NCBI GenBank assembly: GCA_036244975.1 | Contig: BTTE01000013.1 | Coordinates: forward strand, 1 to 46,832 | Length of the DNA: 46,832 nt | Source: Sulfidibacterium sp036244975 | GTDB lineage: Bacteria; Bacteroidota; Bacteroidia; Bacteroidales; F082 | Direction of reading: 5' to 3' | In this document: in pieces, positions 24,022 through 32,783 of the stretch | Position numbering within the stretch: the stretch's first letter is position 1 | Layout: each line of letters opens with the position of its first letter | Notes under the pieces: model-generated | Seen by the model: only the letters and a program-made list of their open reading frames with translations | Told to the model about the DNA's origin: nothing | The model's database searches: none | Program-made: the position numbers and the translations under genes

Positions 24022-27000
24022 CTATCCAAGATATTTAGCGATAATTTTCACTAATTCATTTTTTGGCGTAGGCTTGGTAATAAAATCATCGCAACCGGCA
24101 TCGAGTGCTTCCTGCCGGTCTGACGAAAATACATGGGCTGTTTGTGCTATCACCGGCAAGTCGGGGCGGAAAGCTTTAATTTTCCGTGTCGCTTCCAGCC
24201 CGTTCATATCCGGCAGCTTAATATCCATTAATACAAGACTGATTTCCGGTTGATTGCGGCACATTTCTATGGCTCCCTGGCCGGATGTGGAATGCCATAT
24301 CTTTAGTTTTTCTAACCGGAGCACAATTTCTAAAAAGAGAAAACTTGTTTCGTCATCTTCAACAATTAAGATGACCTGTTTTTTGTTTTCCATTTGGATA
24401 GATATTTGGTCATTAGTTTGACTGGCAGATCGTTTGTTCGTAGCATGATAAGGAAGCGTAAAATAAAACGATGTACCTTTATCCACTTGCGATTCGAGCC
24501 ACATTGTACCACCGAGAAGCTCAACAAGACCTTTACTAATAGGCAGGCCAAGACCGGCGCCTTCAAAATCTCTTGAGATAGACATGTCGGCCTGATAAAA
24601 TCGTTCGAATATTCGCTCTTGATGCTCCGGCGCTATTCCTCTTCCTGTATCCGTTACCCAAAACAACAGCTCGTCTTCCGATATTTTATAACCGAAATCA
24701 ATACTTCCCGACCCGGTAAACTTAAAAGCATTACCCAGCAAATTGATGATTACCTGATTAATTTTATTCTCATCAGATACCAAAATGCTTTTGTCATCTT
24801 TTAAAGGGAGATGATATTTAAACCGGATATCTTTTTTCTTCGCCTCTATTTGAAACAATCGCCAGGCTTCTTTCATCAGCCTGTTTATCAGAAAAGGTTT
24901 TAGCCGTACGGAAATACTCCCGGCTTCTATTCTGGAAAGATTCAGAATATTATTGATAAGAGACAGTAACCGGTTTCCACTGGTTCTGATATATTCGGCA
25001 TAAGTTTTCGTTTCATTGATATCGATAATATCACCGGTTAGCAAATCGGCAAAGCCAAGAATGCCGTTCAAAGGCGTGCGGATTTCGTGCGACATATTTT
25101 GTAAAAAGGCTGTTTTCAACCGGTCGCTTTCTTCCGCTTTGTCTTTGGCGCTGATTAACTCGGCCACCATTTTTTTCTTTTCCGTGATATCCTCTTTAAC
25201 ACCTATCAAATGGGTAATTTCACCGGCGTCGTTGAAAATGGGAGAGATGAGCGCACTTTCCCAATAGAGTTCGCCGTTTTTCTTTTTATTATGAAATTCG
25301 CCATTCCACTCTTTCCCGGCCAAAACAGTATCCCATAATCTCTTATAAAAGGCTTCGCCGTGTTCGCCTGATTTAAGTATCCTTGAATTTTGTCCCAGTG
25401 CTTCCTGCGGAGTGTAACCTGTAATTTGTGCGAATTTCGGATTTACATATTCTATGATACCTTCTGTATCAGTTATTACAATCACTGCCGGACTTTGTTC
25501 CACAGCTTTCGAAAGTTTCTGGTTAAATTCTTCCGTCTGTTTTTGTTCGATATAGAGGCTGAGCTGGCTGGCAATAATACCCATGATTTCCACTGCTTTT
25601 TCGTCGTAAGCACCTGGGTTATCGTAGCTTTGTACGAAAATTACACCCAAAACTTTATTCTTGATAATGAGCGGTGCACCTAACCATACTTCCGATCTTT
25701 TACCCACCAAATCAATTTCTCCTTCGTCGGCCAGCTTTTTAATTTCTTTCCGGGTAAAAAGCAACGGTTTTTCAGCTTTGATAACTCTGCCCGACAATGA
25801 CCTTTCAGGTGGAATATTATCGACTAATCCCTTTTCGTCTTCGCCAAATTGTGCTGTGAGGGTATTTGTTTGGGAATCATATAGGGCAATAGAAAAGTTT
25901 TTTGCATAGATAATCTTGTTTAACGCGTCCTTGACTGTCAAAAACAGCTCGTTCAGCGAGGAAGAGGTAACCATGCTGTGGGCAATGCTGAATTGGATTT
26001 CCTGAAATTGATGGCTTCGCTTCCTTTCTGTAATATCCTCCAGGGAAGTAACTAACTGGTTAATATTTCCCTGGTTATCAAACAAAGGGGAGATGATGGT
26101 ATTCACCCATTGGGGGTCTCCGTTTTTTTTCTTATTTAAAATTTCTCCGTACCAGCTTCTGCTTTTTTCGAGGGTTTCGGCAATCTCAGTAAAAATTTTC
26201 ACCGAATATTTTTCCGGTTTCAGCAGGCGCGCATTCTGCCCCAGAAGCTCTTCTTTGGTATATCCTGCGATTTCACAAAAGGAGAGATTGACAAATTGTA
26301 TGTTGCCCTCCGGGTCGGTGATGAGCGTGGCAATGGGACTTTGCTGAATGGCCCTTGACAGGCTTGCGTTTTTTTCTTCTGTTTCTTTCCGGCCAAGGTA
26401 AACACTCAATTCGTTGGCCACAGCCTCAAAAATCTGAAAAGAGAGTTTGTCATAAGCACCCGGATTTTGATAATGTTGAACCATCATCAACCCATATATC
26501 CGTTCTTTTTGAAATAAAGGAGTGCCCATCCATACTTCGGGAATAGTGCCTTTCGGGGTAATCTCTCCTTTTTCCGCCAACTTCAGGATATCTTTTCTTA
26601 AAAGGAACAGCGGTTTTTTTTGTTTTATTGTTTTTAGAGAAAGGGTCCCTTTGGCCTGGTATTTTGTAATAAGGTCTTTTTTATCCCGGCCAAATTTGGC
26701 GGTAAACGTCTGGCTTGCTTCATCCCATTGTGCAACCATAAAATTCCCGGCATCCATCACCTTGTTCATTTCCTGCTGAACAGCTGCAAACAAAACGGGA
26801 AGGTTCTTTGCCATAAGAATTTTTTTTGTTACGCCAAACAAAATCTCCTGCATTTGCCGGTGTATTTTTTCTTCGGTGATGTCTTTTACGGCACCTATGA
26901 TACCTGTTAATCTGTTTTTCTGATGATCCCAGACGGGAAACCTGGAGCTTCTTATCCAAATAATCTTTCCGTTTTTATGAATAATTCGCAGGTCAACGGC

Positions 27001-28104
27001 TACCTTTTGGTTGTTCATTAATTTTTCAAAGGACTTCCGGTCTTTGGCCACGTCGTCGGGATGTAGCAGTTTTTGCCAGCCTCCGCGGCTGATATATTCT
27101 TCGAGAGGGTAACCGGTAATTTGTTCAAACGAGCCGGCAACCCATGCCTTTTCGCTTGTGCCATCAGTTCTGATACGTGTTTGAAAGATATAATCAGAAG
27201 TGAGGTTGGATACCGTACGGTATTTTTCTTCGCTTTCAAACAACTCCTGCTCCATCGTTTTCCGGGCGGTGATGTCGTGTGTGATGGACAGTATGTAGGG
27301 CTCCCCCTGAATTGTAATCAGATTGGCTGACAACAAACCTGTTTTCAGGTTGCCGTCTTTGCATCGGAAAAGGGCTTCCATATTATCCACATGGCCGTGG
27401 CTTTTTAGTTCTGCCACTAGTTTATCACGATCTTCAGGCATAGCCCAAATCCCTAATTCCGTGGCTGTTTTTCCTACGACATCCTCTTTTGTATATCCTG
27501 TAATTATGGTAAATCCCTCATTAATATCCATATAAGTACTATCGAGTTTACTGATGGCAGCAGCGCTGGGAATTGTTTTAAAAGCGGTTCTGTACTTTTC
27601 TTCGCTTTCGCGTAACTCTTGTTCGGTGTTTATCCTTAATTTTATTTCTTCTTCCAGCTCAGCCGTTCGCTCCGCCACCATATTTTTTAATTGTTCTTTC
27701 TCTGTTTTCTTTCTTTCTTCGGCAGCTTTAATTTTAACCATGGCTCTTATCCCGGCAATCAGTTCTTCCCTCTCCACCGGTTTGGATAAAAATCCATCGG
27801 CACCTACTTCCAAAGCTTTTATACGACTTTCAGCAGAAGTTTTCAGTGCTGTTAGAAAGACTACAGGAATGTGCCTGAGCTGGTCGTTTTGTTTCATCCG
27901 GCGGCAAACTTCAAACCCATCCATGACGGGCATAATAATATCCAGTAATATTACATCCGGGTCCACGGTCGAAGCCAACGCTATTCCATCTTTTCCGTTG
28001 AGGGCGGCATAAACGGCTGCCTTCGGAAAGGCATCTTCTATCACTGCTTTTAAAACAGTCAGATTATCCCGAATATCATCGATGGCGAGAATTTTTAAAG
28101 TCAT
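24022..28104 (-). CDS. Soluble hybrid histidine kinase, REC-PAS2-(GAF-PAS)2-HK-REC
   Basis: 1360 residues without membrane segments. An N-terminal receiver (1-120, phospho-acceptor Asp55 in LLDIIMP) is followed by a coiled coil (about 125-165), PAS (165-285), PAS (290-410), GAF (415-570), PAS (580-695), GAF (700-855), PAS (860-975), HisKA with His1006 in MSHEIRTPLN, an ATPase domain (NLLGNAFKF, DTGRGIAPEH, GAGLGLPIS) and a C-terminal receiver with Asp1294 in VLMDIKLPD. The two GAF-PAS blocks are clearly alike, pointing to an internal duplication. Having receivers at both ends suggests it both receives and sends phosphate. It starts 1 base after the stop of the kinase gene before it. Ligand and output unknown. 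Confidence 0.93.
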   Translation of the reverse strand: MTLKILAIDDIRDNLTVLKAVIEDAFPKAAVYAALNGKDGIALASTVDPDVILLDIIMPVMDGFEVCRRMKQNDQLRHIPVVFLTALKTSAESRIKALEVGADGFLSKPVEREELIAGIRAMVKIKAAEERKKTEKEQLKNMVAERTAELEEEIKLRINTEQELRESEEKYRTAFKTIPSAAAISKLDSTYMDINEGFTIITGYTKEDVVGKTATELGIWAMPEDRDKLVAELKSHGHVDNMEALFRCKDGNLKTGLLSANLITIQGEPYILSITHDITARKTMEQELFESEEKYRTVSNLTSDYIFQTRIRTDGTSEKAWVAGSFEQITGYPLEEYISRGGWQKLLHPDDVAKDRKSFEKLMNNQKVAVDLRIIHKNGKIIWIRSSRFPVWDHQKNRLTGIIGAVKDITEEKIHRQMQEILFGVTKKILMAKNLPVLFAAVQQEMNKVMDAGNFMVAQWDEASQTFTAKFGRDKKDLITKYQAKGTLSLKTIKQKKPLFLLRKDILKLAEKGEITPKGTIPEVWMGTPLFQKERIYGLMMVQHYQNPGAYDKLSFQIFEAVANELSVYLGRKETEEKNASLSRAIQQSPIATLITDPEGNIQFVNLSFCEIAGYTKEELLGQNARLLKPEKYSVKIFTEIAETLEKSRSWYGEILNKKKNGDPQWVNTIISPLFDNQGNINQLVTSLEDITERKRSHQFQEIQFSIAHSMVTSSSLNELFLTVKDALNKIIYAKNFSIALYDSQTNTLTAQFGEDEKGLVDNIPPERSLSGRVIKAEKPLLFTRKEIKKLADEGEIDLVGKRSEVWLGAPLIIKNKVLGVIFVQSYDNPGAYDEKAVEIMGIIASQLSLYIEQKQTEEFNQKLSKAVEQSPAVIVITDTEGIIEYVNPKFAQITGYTPQEALGQNSRILKSGEHGEAFYKRLWDTVLAGKEWNGEFHNKKKNGELYWESALISPIFNDAGEITHLIGVKEDITEKKKMVAELISAKDKAEESDRLKTAFLQNMSHEIRTPLNGILGFADLLTGDIIDINETKTYAEYIRTSGNRLLSLINNILNLSRIEAGSISVRLKPFLINRLMKEAWRLFQIEAKKKDIRFKYHLPLKDDKSILVSDENKINQVIINLLGNAFKFTGSGSIDFGYKISEDELLFWVTDTGRGIAPEHQERIFERFYQADMSISRDFEGAGLGLPISKGLVELLGGTMWLESQVDKGTSFYFTLPYHATNKRSASQTNDQISIQMENKKQVILIVEDDETSFLFLEIVLRLEKLKIWHSTSGQGAIEMCRNQPEISLVLMDIKLPDMNGLEATRKIKAFRPDLPVIAQTAHVFSSDRQEALDAGCDDFITKPTPKNELVKIIAKYLG

Positions 28105-28105
28105 T

Positions 28106-31100
28106 TTATTGTTCTTTAAAAAAGTTATTTATGGTTTTTTCAAACTTGTCGATATCGATGGGTTTTGAAATGTATCCGTCAAATCCGTAATGTAGTATTT
28201 CGTCGCGGTCAGCGGTCATGGCGCTGGCGGTTACGGCCACAATGGGGATATGCTTCAGGTTTTTTTCTTTTCTAATGGCATCAAATGCCCTGAAACCATT
28301 CATTACAGGCATGGCAATATCCATCAGGATGAGGTCGGGATGATATGTTTTGGCTTTGATAATACCATCCTGGCCGTCATAAGCTTCTATTGTGCGGTAA
28401 TTTTCACTGAGCAGACTTTTTAAGGTGAGCAGATTGTCCACATTGTCTTCAACCACTAAAATCAGCGGTTTTTCTCCCGATTGTGTTTTTATATTCCTGT
28501 GGGTTTTTACCTTTTTTTTCTCTGTTTCCCCGGTTGTTTCCTTTTCAGGAAACACCATGTCAAAAACTAACTGCAACAATTGTTCCCTGTTCACATCGCC
28601 CTTTTGAAGCAATTGATAGATATGGTTGTGCTTTAAATTTTTCAGGTCTTTTCCTTCGAGATGCTTGGCGGTAAGTACCAACACGGGGAGCTCGGCGGTA
28701 TCCACATTGGAACGGACAGCTTCCAGTACCTGAAAGCCATCTATGCCGGGCATCATCAAGTCCAAAATCAAGGCATCGGGTAGTGTTCTGGCAATTTGTT
28801 CCAACGCTTCGCGACCGTTGTGTGATATCAATACCTGAAAGCCTGTTTCGTTCAGAATGTCTTTAAGCTGAATGATAGCCGGCTCGCTGTCTTCCACTAT
28901 CAGAATGGTTTTTTCTTTGGCTTGCGCTTTATTTTCGGCAACTGTTCTCTTTTTCCTGATAACGGCGGAAGGCTGCCGGACTACAAGAGGATTTTCTGCT
29001 ATTTTGGTTTTCACGGGCTCCAAAGGCAGAATCAATGTGAAGTCTGAGCCTTTTCCCGGAGCACTTTTCACTTCAATAGTGCCTCCCAGCATGTGAGCGT
29101 ATCTTTTGGCTATGGAAAGTCCCAGCCCGGTTCCGCCGTATTTGCGCGAAGTGCTGCTGTCGATTTGCCTGAATTCATCAAAAATATTAGAGATTTGGTC
29201 GGGAGGAATTCCGATTCCGGTATCGCTCACCAGGATATGCAGATATTCGTCTTTTTCAAAAGCGGTTACCTCAATCTTCCCTTTTTCGGTAAATTTCACC
29301 GCATTGCCGATAAGATTTTGCAAAATGTGCCGGATTTTATTGCCATCACTTTTCAGGCTGGGCAGGTCCTTTTTTACCAAAGACTTTAGGATAATGTTTT
29401 TCTCCCTCGCCTGGGGTTCAATCAGGGTTGTCATTTCGTTTATCAGCTCTTTGATGTTAAGGTCTGTCTGTTCTATTTCAACACGCCCCGATTCGATATG
29501 CGACAAATCCAGCACATCATTAATCAATTCGAGCAGCTGCTTACCATTGCGTTCAATGACATCGATGTAAGAATACTCTTCCTTCGGAATGGATGTTTTT
29601 AGTTTTCTCTTTAACACACTGGAAAGCGCTATCACCGAATTAAGCGGCGTACGCAATTCATGACTCATATTGGAAAGGAAGGTTGATTTCAGCCGGTTGG
29701 CTTCATCCAGCTGGTTTTTTTGCATTTTCAGTTCGGTATTTTGCCGGCTGAGTTCCACCGATTGTGCCGAAAGCTCTTTTCCCTGAATTTCCAGTTCGGT
29801 ATTTTGTTTTTCTAACTGTGTAGCTTGTTCCTTAATCTGATGGAAAAGAAGAACCCCGTTGATACGGGCAGTGAGGGAGGAAAAAATATTCTGTAGCAGC
29901 AGTAAAGTTTCGCTTGGGTAAGCATAGATACTGGCGAGAGAAATGACAGCTATTGTTTCTTTTCCGGAGATAATGGGAAGAGTGATAATCTCCTTCGGTT
30001 TAAAATTACCGCTTGTAGTAGCAAAAGTAAAAGAGGTGTCATCGGGAATTTCCCGTAAATGAACTATCTTTTTGCCGGCTAAAGCTTTTCCGAATTCTCC
30101 CTCTTTCAGCTTAGCCGAAAACCGGGTTTTGGCTTTCGCCGAAAGACCATAAGACTCCAACAGGGTAAATGCTGCTTTTGTTTTGTTCAGCAGGTAAAAT
30201 GCGCCTATCTGCGATTGTGTTAACTCAGTAAGCTCATTTATTAATAATCTGGAGAAGTGAAGTAAATCTTCTCTTTTGAAAAGGGATGTGTTAAAACGGA
30301 AAGTCTTCTGTTCCAATTTAATTTGAGACTGAATAGTGAAGGCCATCCGGTTGAAAACTTCCGCAAGAGTCCCGAGTTCATTTTTTGAAGAATAGTTAAC
30401 TCTTGCTTCATAATTCCCCTCTGAAAATTTTTGTGTGGCCAGTGTAAGTTTTTTTATGGGGGTATGGATGCTGTGGTAAAGCAGGTAGTAGAAAACAAAA
30501 AGGAATATCAGAATAATTCCTAAAAGGAAAAGCAGCCGCAGCTTCAACCTGTTATTTTCATTTCGTGCATTTTGATAAAACTGATCGGCTTCTTGGTTGG
30601 TAAAAATATCGATGGAACGGATTCTATCCAACAGCTGATTTGTATTGATTCCTTCGGCACCGTTAATGGACATCATTTCCTGCACGTTTTTATTTTTGCC
30701 TGTACGAACCAGATCAATAACTTCATTCATAAAGACATTCCATTTATCGAACTCTTTTTCCACTTTTTGAATATTGGCTTTGGGACCCAGGTATTGCGAA
30801 TAAAGCATTTTAAAGCGTCGGTTTACATCTGCTCTGTTTTCGCTAAGGTGTTGTAAAATATTTTGCCTTTTTTCCAATGTGTCTGCCTGAATATATTCCT
30901 TCATATTTCTGTCCATCGAAATAATATCGGCCTCCAGCCCGGTTATTGCCTGTCTTACCTTTTGAGGATGATTGTAAAGATTTTGTGTATTCTTCCACTG
31001 TGTGTTGGCCTGATACCAGGAATTGCCACCCAATAATAAAACAACAAGAAAGATAAAGAAGATGGCTATGCGGAGCTGATTTGCAATTTTTAAATTATTA

Positions 31101-31108
31101 AATTTCAT
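28106..31108 (-). CDS. Membrane hybrid histidine kinase with MCP-like sensor and two receivers
   Basis: 1000 residues. TM1 at about 13-29 and TM2 at about 189-211 enclose a helical periplasmic region (about 31-185) that looks like the four-helix-bundle sensor of chemoreceptors. A HAMP linker (212-265), a GAF domain (275-420), a coiled coil (425-475), HisKA with His483 in MSHELRTPLN, an ATPase (NLIGNAVKF, GTGLGLSIA) and two receivers follow, with Asp783 (LILDLMMPG) and Asp930 (LILMDIAMP). There is no Hpt domain. The gene stops 1 base before the next kinase starts, so the two are cotranscribed and probably work in one pathway. Confidence 0.93.
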   Translation of the reverse strand: MKFNNLKIANQLRIAIFFIFLVVLLLGGNSWYQANTQWKNTQNLYNHPQKVRQAITGLEADIISMDRNMKEYIQADTLEKRQNILQHLSENRADVNRRFKMLYSQYLGPKANIQKVEKEFDKWNVFMNEVIDLVRTGKNKNVQEMMSINGAEGINTNQLLDRIRSIDIFTNQEADQFYQNARNENNRLKLRLLFLLGIILIFLFVFYYLLYHSIHTPIKKLTLATQKFSEGNYEARVNYSSKNELGTLAEVFNRMAFTIQSQIKLEQKTFRFNTSLFKREDLLHFSRLLINELTELTQSQIGAFYLLNKTKAAFTLLESYGLSAKAKTRFSAKLKEGEFGKALAGKKIVHLREIPDDTSFTFATTSGNFKPKEIITLPIISGKETIAVISLASIYAYPSETLLLLQNIFSSLTARINGVLLFHQIKEQATQLEKQNTELEIQGKELSAQSVELSRQNTELKMQKNQLDEANRLKSTFLSNMSHELRTPLNSVIALSSVLKRKLKTSIPKEEYSYIDVIERNGKQLLELINDVLDLSHIESGRVEIEQTDLNIKELINEMTTLIEPQAREKNIILKSLVKKDLPSLKSDGNKIRHILQNLIGNAVKFTEKGKIEVTAFEKDEYLHILVSDTGIGIPPDQISNIFDEFRQIDSSTSRKYGGTGLGLSIAKRYAHMLGGTIEVKSAPGKGSDFTLILPLEPVKTKIAENPLVVRQPSAVIRKKRTVAENKAQAKEKTILIVEDSEPAIIQLKDILNETGFQVLISHNGREALEQIARTLPDALILDLMMPGIDGFQVLEAVRSNVDTAELPVLVLTAKHLEGKDLKNLKHNHIYQLLQKGDVNREQLLQLVFDMVFPEKETTGETEKKKVKTHRNIKTQSGEKPLILVVEDNVDNLLTLKSLLSENYRTIEAYDGQDGIIKAKTYHPDLILMDIAMPVMNGFRAFDAIRKEKNLKHIPIVAVTASAMTADRDEILHYGFDGYISKPIDIDKFEKTINNFFKEQ

Positions 31109-31203
31109 CTACTATATTTTAATAATGACTAACTCAATTGATTTTCTTTTTATGGGAAACAGGTTGACTTCCCCGGAAAGGGCATTTATAAAAATTGATT
31201 TTT

Positions 31204-32046
31204 TCATTGGTACTCCGGTGTTGTTTCTTTTTGAAAAATAGCTGCCGGAGGGCAAACCGCGTGCAGTTTATATTTTGCAAGAATTTCCCCCTCCGAGTCG
31301 CCGGTTATTAACAGGCCACCGTTTGTCAGGTTTTTTTTTAACTTTTGGACGATTTGGTTTCTGATTTTAGCGTTGTAGTAAATAAATAAATTGCTACAGT
31401 AAATCAGGTCAAAAGAGCCGTAAATGCTGTCCGGCGGACTAATAGTTTTCGTATCCAGTATATCATAAGTGGAAAAATCAACCGATTCCCTGATGCGGGG
31501 AATTAATTTGTAGCCTTTACCATTGGGATAAAAATATTCATTCAGATATTTTAACGGTACATTTTGCAACTGGTCAACCGGATAAAACCCTTCTTTTGCT
31601 TTTTCTATTTCGGAATGACAAATATCGGATGCAAAAATATGAACAGTTATATTACTGTGGGAAAACATTTTCAGATGGTCTATGAGCATGGCCACCGAGT
31701 ATGCTTCCTGTCCGGCAGCAGCAGCAGCCGACCATATCCTGATTTCATTTTTTTCAGAACTATCTTTTTTAGAGAAGAAGGAAGGTAAAATCCACTGTCT
31801 CAGTAAAGCAAAAACAAGCGGATCTCTGAAAAACTCGCTGTAAGTAACGTTAAAAGAACGGACAAGGTCTTTTGCTCCTTCCGGATGTTCTTTTATAAAA
31901 TTATAATAATCTTCGGAAGCCCGGAAGCCGGCCTCCCTGGTTCCTTTTTCCAATGTGTGGCGAAAAAAATCTTTATCAAATACAGATAAATCATTTCCCG
32001 TTGAAAGTTTGATAAAATGAATAATATTTAATATTACGTTTTGCAT
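31204..32046 (-). CDS. CheR-family protein-glutamate methyltransferase
   Basis: 280 residues, matching the CheR length and fold. N-terminal helical domain to about 70, then NVTYSEFFRDPLVF (66-79), the SAM-binding motif WSAAAAAGQEAYS (105-117), HIFASDICHSEIEKAKEGFYP (136-156), and FDLIYCSNLFIYYN (212-225). The family usually has WSAACSTGEEPYS and FDLIFCRN, so a Glu is replaced by Gln and an Arg by Ser. That may reduce or change the activity. No CheB, CheA, CheW or chemoreceptor gene is present. It lies 95 bp before the membrane hybrid kinase, whose sensor region resembles a chemoreceptor. Confidence 0.85.
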   Translation of the reverse strand: MQNVILNIIHFIKLSTGNDLSVFDKDFFRHTLEKGTREAGFRASEDYYNFIKEHPEGAKDLVRSFNVTYSEFFRDPLVFALLRQWILPSFFSKKDSSEKNEIRIWSAAAAAGQEAYSVAMLIDHLKMFSHSNITVHIFASDICHSEIEKAKEGFYPVDQLQNVPLKYLNEYFYPNGKGYKLIPRIRESVDFSTYDILDTKTISPPDSIYGSFDLIYCSNLFIYYNAKIRNQIVQKLKKNLTNGGLLITGDSEGEILAKYKLHAVCPPAAIFQKETTPEYQ

Positions 32047-32098
32047 GTGCCCGCACGTTGTCTGATACCTTTAGATACCAGAACAAGTTATCCTGGCA

Positions 32099-32106
32099 CA
32101 AAACTA
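32099..32106 (-). promoter_or_regulatory. Predicted -7 box for CheR and the kinases
   Basis: Minus-strand TAGTTTTG ending 52 bp before the CheR-like start codon. No other box was found between CheR and the membrane kinase, so it may drive all three genes. Confidence 0.5.
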
Positions 32107-32220
32107 CAAAAATTGGTAGCTACTTTACTTATTTCCATTATATTATTTGATCCAAAGACAGGTCTGTGGGGCTTCGTTGCGTCTTAAGCACCTTTAACAA
32201 AAGAAGAGAATTCGGGGAAA

Positions 32221-32610
32221 TTATCTGTTCAAATACTTTTCCAATAATTCAAACAAATGTTCTCTGTGGATAGGTTTGGAGATAAACTCATCGGATCCCG
32301 AAGCCATGGCATTGGCTTTGTCATAATCAAAAGCATAGGCCGTTTGTATAAGAACCGGGATTTCAGGGCGGTTCTTTTTAATCTCTTTTGTGGCTGTCAA
32401 TCCATCTTTCAATGGCATTTTAATATCCATCAAAACAAGGTCAACTGATGGATGGTCGCAACAATAATCGATAGCTTCCTTTCCGTTTTTTACAAATATT
32501 AGCTTTGCTTTGGTAAATTCCAGTACTTTGGCGAAATATTTTCGCGACAGAAGATCATCATCAGCTATCAGAATAGCTTTGTTCGGCCACTTGTATTGGT
32601 TATAATCCAT
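32221..32610 (-). CDS. Single-domain response regulator
   Basis: 129 residues consisting of one receiver domain: acidic pocket IADDD (15-19), phospho-acceptor Asp62 in LVLMDIKMP, the conserved switch residue in LIQTAYAF, and the conserved Lys in FISKPI. No output domain follows. It closely resembles the C-terminal receivers of the hybrid kinases in this window, so it is probably a phosphate shuttle or sink for them. A TAATTTTG box lies 37 bp upstream. Divergent from the rhomboid gene. Confidence 0.92.
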   Translation of the reverse strand: MDYNQYKWPNKAILIADDDLLSRKYFAKVLEFTKAKLIFVKNGKEAIDYCCDHPSVDLVLMDIKMPLKDGLTATKEIKKNRPEIPVLIQTAYAFDYDKANAMASGSDEFISKPIHREHLFELLEKYLNR

Positions 32611-32647
32611 TTTGTTCTTTTTTACAAAAAATGCTCGTTGACTTTTG

Positions 32648-32655
32648 CAAAATTA
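32648..32655 (-). promoter_or_regulatory. Predicted -7 box for the single-domain response regulator
   Basis: Minus-strand TAATTTTG, 37 bp before the start codon at 32610. No -33 element at good spacing. Confidence 0.5.
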
Positions 32656-32679
32656 CAAAAAAAAATTTCATCGAAATTT

Positions 32680-32721
32680 TAAAGCAAAGAGAGCCAAATA
32701 TTATTTAGCCCTCTTTGCTTT
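32680..32721. repeat. Inverted repeat between two divergent promoters
   Basis: AAAGCAAAGAG at 32680-32690 and CTCTTTGCTTT at 32711-32721 are exact reverse complements (11 bp), with an AAATA/TATTT pairing possible inside the 20-nt loop. It lies between the response-regulator box (32648-32655) and the rhomboid box (32751-32758). It may be a regulator-binding site or a transcript hairpin. No T-tract follows on either strand. Confidence 0.6.
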
Positions 32722-32750
32722 CCCAAACACCTTTTCTCCTGACATTTCCT

Positions 32751-32758
32751 TATTTTTG
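32751..32758 (+). promoter_or_regulatory. Predicted -7 box for the rhomboid protease
   Basis: TATTTTTG ending 25 bp before the ATG at 32784. Since the frame is open back to 32715, this box argues that the true start is the later ATG. Confidence 0.55.
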
Positions 32759-32783
32759 CACCTTTACACAGAAACTCGTTTTT

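Noticed and set aside
27554..28012. 152-codon plus-strand frame opposite the first hybrid kinase
   Set aside because: Serine-rich low-information translation of the reverse strand of a well-supported kinase gene.
29106..29570. 154-codon plus-strand frame opposite the second hybrid kinase
   Set aside because: Same reason: antisense to the ATPase and HisKA domains, no recognisable fold.
32715..32783. N-terminal extension of the rhomboid protease
   Set aside because: Codons overlap the TATTTTTG box, so they would lie before the transcription start; the first membrane helix begins at the ATG at 32784.
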